Origin: an uncultured Collinsella sp.
Lineage (GTDB): Bacteria > Actinomycetota > Coriobacteriia > Coriobacteriales > Coriobacteriaceae
NCBI GenBank assembly: GCA_900551205.1
Contig: URUW01000076.1
Location: forward strand, 1-8,085
DNA: 8,085 nt
Direction of reading: 5' to 3'
Part shown: in pieces, positions 6,380-8,085 of the stretch
Layout: each line of letters starts with the position of its first letter
Numbering within the stretch: the stretch's first letter is position 1
The notes under the pieces: generated by a model
What the model was told of the DNA's origin: nothing
What the model saw: only the letters and a program-made list of their open reading frames with translations
Database searches by the model: none
Made by a program: the position numbers and the translations under genes

Positions 6380-6448
6380 GGGACAAAAGTCGGGACAACT
6401 CCAAAAACTATTTTCGAACTCAGGGCTTTGAGTTTTTGTTTTTGTCCC
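6380..6448. repeat. Nested inverted repeat with terminator-like core
   Basis: Nine-base arms GGGACAAAA and TTTTGTCCC enclose a 51-nt interior that holds a second hairpin, AACTCA (6417-6422)/TGAGTT (6429-6434) with loop GGGCTT, followed on the + strand by TTTGTTTTT. The inner hairpin plus T tract resembles a weak intrinsic terminator; on the opposite strand the run after the stem is less uniform. It may be a backup terminator, or part of a small structured RNA. Confidence 0.5.
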
Positions 6449-6741
6449 AAAGGGCGCGGCGGGATGCCTTTGGAGGCTCGATAGCGCCGAAAACGCCCGT
6501 TTTGAAACTTAAATGCCTTTTCGCGTGCAAGCCGCCAGCTGCAATAGGAAGTGAATCAACGCAGGTGGCTTTCAAGCAGTTTGCAAAACTGCAGGTCGCA
6601 GGTCTTCATTGCCAGTAGGAGAAATGAGTAGTCTCAGGTGGCTTGCCCATGAGTTGACGAACGGGATTTGAGATTACGCTGACGTCCGGAAACGCTTCGA
6701 GCACGGCGTTACGTTTTTGGGGTTTGGGCGTAGCCCCTGCA

Positions 6742-6767
6742 CCCGCGAGCGCGGGCCTTAAGCCCGC
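6742..6767. other. Two overlapping, mutually exclusive GC hairpins
   Basis: CCCGC (6742-6746) pairs with GCGGG (6751-6755) across GAGC. The same GCGGGC (6751-6756) pairs instead with GCCCGC (6762-6767) across CTTAA. Only one can form at a time. No gene or T tract adjoins, so the significance is uncertain. Confidence 0.5.
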
Positions 6768-6819
6768 CGAGAGGGTGACGCGTCGAAAACGAAGGGGAAA
6801 GAGAGAAGGGGCCGTCCCT

Positions 6820-6872
6820 ATCATTCAGGTTGCGACCGAAGAAGACAAGGAGACCCCCTGAGCCTGAATGAT
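6820..6872. repeat. Ten-base perfect inverted repeat
   Basis: ATCATTCAGG (6820-6829) is the exact reverse complement of CCTGAATGAT (6863-6872). A purine-rich 33-nt centre contains ACAAGGAGAC. GGGGC just outside on the left and GCCCC immediately outside on the right could extend the pairing with a bulge. The spacing suits an RNA hairpin or the end repeats of a very small mobile remnant. Confidence 0.7.
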
Positions 6873-6949
6873 GCCCCACAGACCGCGTCCGACCGAGCTC
6901 AAGCCGAGCTTTTCCTGACGTCCGCCTTCGCGAAGATGATGGCTGGATT

Positions 6950-7440
6950 GGCTATGGATTGGCAACACTTATTTGGACGATTCCGGGAGGGATGGCCCCG
7001 CCTCCCTGAACTCGACCGGCGACATGTAGCCCAGCGTCGAGTGGATCCTGAAGTTGTTGTACCAGTGCACGTAATCCAAGAGCTTGGCTCGGAGCTCGCG
7101 CGTCCCTCCTCGGTCCTTCGGAGTGGCCGACGATCTCCCCGTTGCAGAGGTCGACGAGCAGGCAGACGTAGTTCCACGACGCCCCGACGCGCACGCAGAC
7201 CAAGTCGCTGCATATATGGGTGCACGGCGCCCTGCCGCCGAAGCCGCGCGCGACGACGTTCGACACGTCGGCCTCGTTGACCGCCCCGGGGTGCACCTTG
7301 AACCTCTTCCTGCCGTATGCGCCGGCCAGGCCGTTCTCCCTCATGATGCGGCAGACGCGGCGCCGGCTGACGGTAACGCCCGACCTCCCGGGCGACGCCT
7401 TGATCTTGCGCGATCCGTTCCGGCCCTTGCTGGCGGCGTG
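6950..7440 (-). mobile_element. IS3-family insertion sequence remnant
   Basis: The only element part I can identify is the orfB-type transposase relic on the minus strand. Its left limit is placed just past the transposase stop codon, within GATTGGCAACACTTATT; its right limit is where the antisense frame turns into nucleosidase coding sequence, at about 7440. No second terminal repeat and no orfA are present. The element is therefore truncated at its 5' side and internally deleted, and cannot move on its own. The precise ends are uncertain. Confidence 0.75.
6969..7440 (-). pseudogene. IS3-family OrfB transposase fragment, internally deleted
   Basis: Read leftwards from about 7440, the minus strand encodes GSRKIKAS, then GVTVSRRRVCRIMRENGL (helix-turn-helix-like region of IS3 OrfB), KRFKVHPGAVNEADV, and the start of the rve integrase core, THICSDLVCVRVGASWNYVCLLVDL, with the first catalytic Asp in SDL. 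Near 7106 the frame changes, and the sequence jumps to the OrfB C-terminus: TRELRAKLLDYVHWYNNFR and then IHSTLGYMSPVEFREAG, ending SLPESSK and a stop at 6971-6969. The middle of the catalytic core, with the second Asp and the final Glu, is gone (roughly 80 residues judged from the family layout). The 5' end is also missing. It is inactive. Confidence 0.9.
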
Positions 7441-7743
7441 CGCCGCCGCGGCCGCCGTCGCCCCCGACATTAAGGTCCTCAAGGGCCGCGTCGTCTCCGG
7501 CGACCAGTTCGTCTCGCCCGCGGAACAGAAGGAGCGAATCCTCGCGACCTTCGGCGACCTGTGCTGCGAGATGGAGGGCTGCACCATCGCGCAGGCCGCT
7601 TATCTCAACGGCGTGCCCCTCGTCGTCGTGCGCGCCATCAGCGACAAGCCCTGCGCCGAGGGCCGGGTCGTGACTACAACACTTTCGAGAAGAAGGCCGC
7701 CTGCGACTGCGCCCGCATCGCCGCGCGCATGGTTAAGCTTTAG
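7441..7743 (+). pseudogene. 5'-methylthioadenosine/S-adenosylhomocysteine nucleosidase, C-terminal fragment, frameshifted
   Basis: MTA/SAH nucleosidase cleaves adenine from MTA and SAH in the methionine-salvage and activated-methyl cycles. From about 7450 the + strand encodes VAPDIKVLKGRVVSGDQFVS, then FGDLCCEMEGCTIAQAAYLNGVP and VVVRAISDK, which are the SGDQF, catalytic EMEG and catalytic Asp (ISDK) motifs. Near 7640-7668 the frame slips by one base: the family ending DYNTFEKKAACDCARIAARMVKL continues in the next frame to the stop at 7741-7743. About 100 codons remain of a usual ~230; the N-terminal half and start codon are absent, replaced on the left by the IS3 relic. The MTAN identity is confident; the frameshift could be a sequencing error, but the truncation alone breaks the gene. 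Confidence 0.88.
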
Positions 7744-7798
7744 GCCCTGCGCGCCGGGGCCCTTCTTTATGTTGGGACCCCGGCGCGCCGGGCCCTTT
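7743..7798 (+). terminator. GC-rich terminator-like inverted repeat after the nucleosidase fragment
   Basis: GGCCCTGCGCGCCGGGGCCC (7743-7762) is nearly complementary to 7774-7794, with one inserted A and one mismatch, around a loop containing TTCTTTATGTT. The right arm contains the perfect palindrome CCCGGCGCGCCGGG (7779-7792) and is followed by CCCTTTCC. The T run is short, but the stem is very stable. It begins two bases after the start of the fragment's stop codon, as expected for that gene's original terminator. Confidence 0.7.
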
Positions 7799-7804
7799 CC
7801 AAAG

Positions 7805-7830
7805 CGAAGTGTCGAGCCGAAGTGTTGAGC
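7805..7830. repeat. Tandem 13-nt repeat (two copies)
   Basis: CGAAGTGTCGAGC (7805-7817) is followed directly by CGAAGTGTTGAGC (7818-7830), one mismatch. It lies between the terminator-like repeat and the promoter region of the next gene. It could be an operator or simple slippage. Confidence 0.75.
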
Positions 7831-7939
7831 GTCGGCCCTGAATGTTCAATGGCCGTTGTTTTCTGCCCCTCAAGTGGTGGACTTTTCCTCGGAGCTGTTG
7901 ATTCCCCCACGTGCCCCCTTCCGTTCTCTGTTCTCCCCT

Positions 7940-7960
7940 TATACTCCTTGTACGAGGAGG
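7940..7960 (+). promoter_or_regulatory. Possible -10 box and strong ribosome-binding site for the gene at 7970
   Basis: TATACT (7940-7945) is a good -10 candidate with no clear -35 upstream. GAGGAGG (7954-7960), followed by T, is a near-perfect Shine-Dalgarno nine bases before the ATG at 7970. A start at the -10-derived site would leave a leader of only about 20 nt. Confidence 0.45.
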
Positions 7961-7969
7961 TAAGAAGTC

Positions 7970-8085
7970 ATGGACAAGACCACACAGGACAGCTTGGCAA
8001 AGAAACCCGTCGACATGAGGGACAGGATTCTCGAGCATCTCGAGGCCCTCACCTCTGCCGTCTCGCTCGACGACCTTGCCCGTCT
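7970..8085 (+). CDS. Hypothetical protein, N-terminal part (runs off the window)
   Basis: Thirty-eight codons are visible, starting MDKTTQDSLAKKPVDMRD and continuing RILEHLEALTSAVSLDDLAR. The strong Shine-Dalgarno supports the ATG at 7970. The segment from about residue 16 (MRDRILEHLEAL, then SLDDLAR) has the spacing of a helix-turn-helix or winged-helix start, seen in many regulators and some nucleases, but the fragment is too short to assign a family. There is no signal peptide. It lies on the same strand as, and is separated from, the nucleosidase fragment by a terminator-like repeat, so it is probably an independent transcription unit. Confidence 0.75.
   Translation, partial: MDKTTQDSLAKKPVDMRDRILEHLEALTSAVSLDDLAR

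Larger units (their letters stand above)
6262..6955. other. Long stretch without a recognisable gene; several inverted repeats
   Basis: Open frames here are short, lack ribosome-binding sites, and match nothing I recognise. Composition is less GC-rich than the ribosomal genes, with runs of A and T. Palindromes include GGGACAAAA (6380-6388)/TTTTGTCCC (6440-6448), CCAAAGG (6447-6453)/CCTTTGG (6467-6473), GCAGTTT (6576-6582)/AAACTGC (6586-6592), overlapping GC-rich hairpins at 6742-6767, and a 10-bp inverted repeat at 6820-6829/6863-6872. CAGGTGGCTT occurs at 6562 and 6635, and GCAGGTC is tandemly doubled at 6591-6604. On the minus strand an open frame (6606-6824) looks mildly protein-like but has no supporting context. 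It could be degraded mobile DNA, an intergenic repeat family or an unrecognised RNA. Confidence 0.5.

Noticed and set aside
6220..6618. 132-codon + strand open frame after rplX
   Set aside because: It begins inside the rplX terminator region, has no ribosome-binding site, and its composition is not convincingly protein-like.
7220..7828. 202-codon + strand open frame spanning the IS and nucleosidase fragments
   Set aside because: The first part is antisense to the transposase and the last part is past the frameshift; only the middle is genuine nucleosidase sequence.
1..8085. CRISPR array, tRNA or rRNA genes
   Set aside because: No regularly spaced repeats, and no tRNA arm pattern or rRNA segment recognised on either strand.

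Overview
The window looks like part of a chromosome from a Coriobacteriia-type actinobacterium (Collinsella/Olsenella-like). This is inferred from the high-GC codon usage, the ribosomal protein sequences and the Coriobacteria-like IS3 transposase remnant; no 16S gene or other direct marker is present. The left 6.2 kb is a ribosomal-protein cluster on the + strand. The right 1.9 kb is low-coding sequence with a decayed insertion sequence, a broken enzyme gene and the start of another gene.

Layout. 1-151: a long inverted repeat with perfect 40-bp arms around an imperfectly paired core. 152-412: a 260-nt structured non-coding leader. 413-1994: rplC-rplD-rplW (L3, L4, L23). 1995-2173: a 179-nt structured leader. 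2174-5395: rplB-rpsS-rplV-rpsC-rplP-rpmC-rpsQ (L2, S19, L22, S3, L16, L29, S17). 5396-5513: a third structured leader. 5514-6201: rplN-rplX (L14, L24), closed by a strong intrinsic terminator at 6229-6260. 6262-6955: no recognisable gene, but several inverted repeats. 6969-7440 (minus): an internally deleted IS3-family transposase. 7441-7743: the C-terminal half of a frameshifted MTA/SAH nucleosidase gene, followed by a terminator-like repeat. 7970-8085: the start of an unidentified gene running off the window.

The ribosomal genes are in standard S10-spc order and tightly packed, with stop/start overlaps at rpsC-rplP and rplP-rpmC and abutting rplD-rplW. The exceptions stand out. Three long intergenic stretches precede rplC, rplB and rplN, and each folds into convincing helices. 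They share sequence pieces: a 26-nt element in the rplC and rplB leaders, and a GTATAAA motif in a GC-closed loop in the rplB and rplN leaders. The rplB leader also offers two mutually exclusive partners for its own Shine-Dalgarno sequence. I read this as a cluster split into three separately controlled blocks, possibly by r-protein feedback or attenuation; this is inference from sequence only.

The cluster stops after rplX, where rplE (L5) and the rest of the spc operon would be expected. A terminator, IS debris and a broken gene follow, suggesting a rearrangement breakpoint, or a lineage in which the operon is naturally split. rpsJ (S10), normally before rplC, is not in the window but could lie just upstream.
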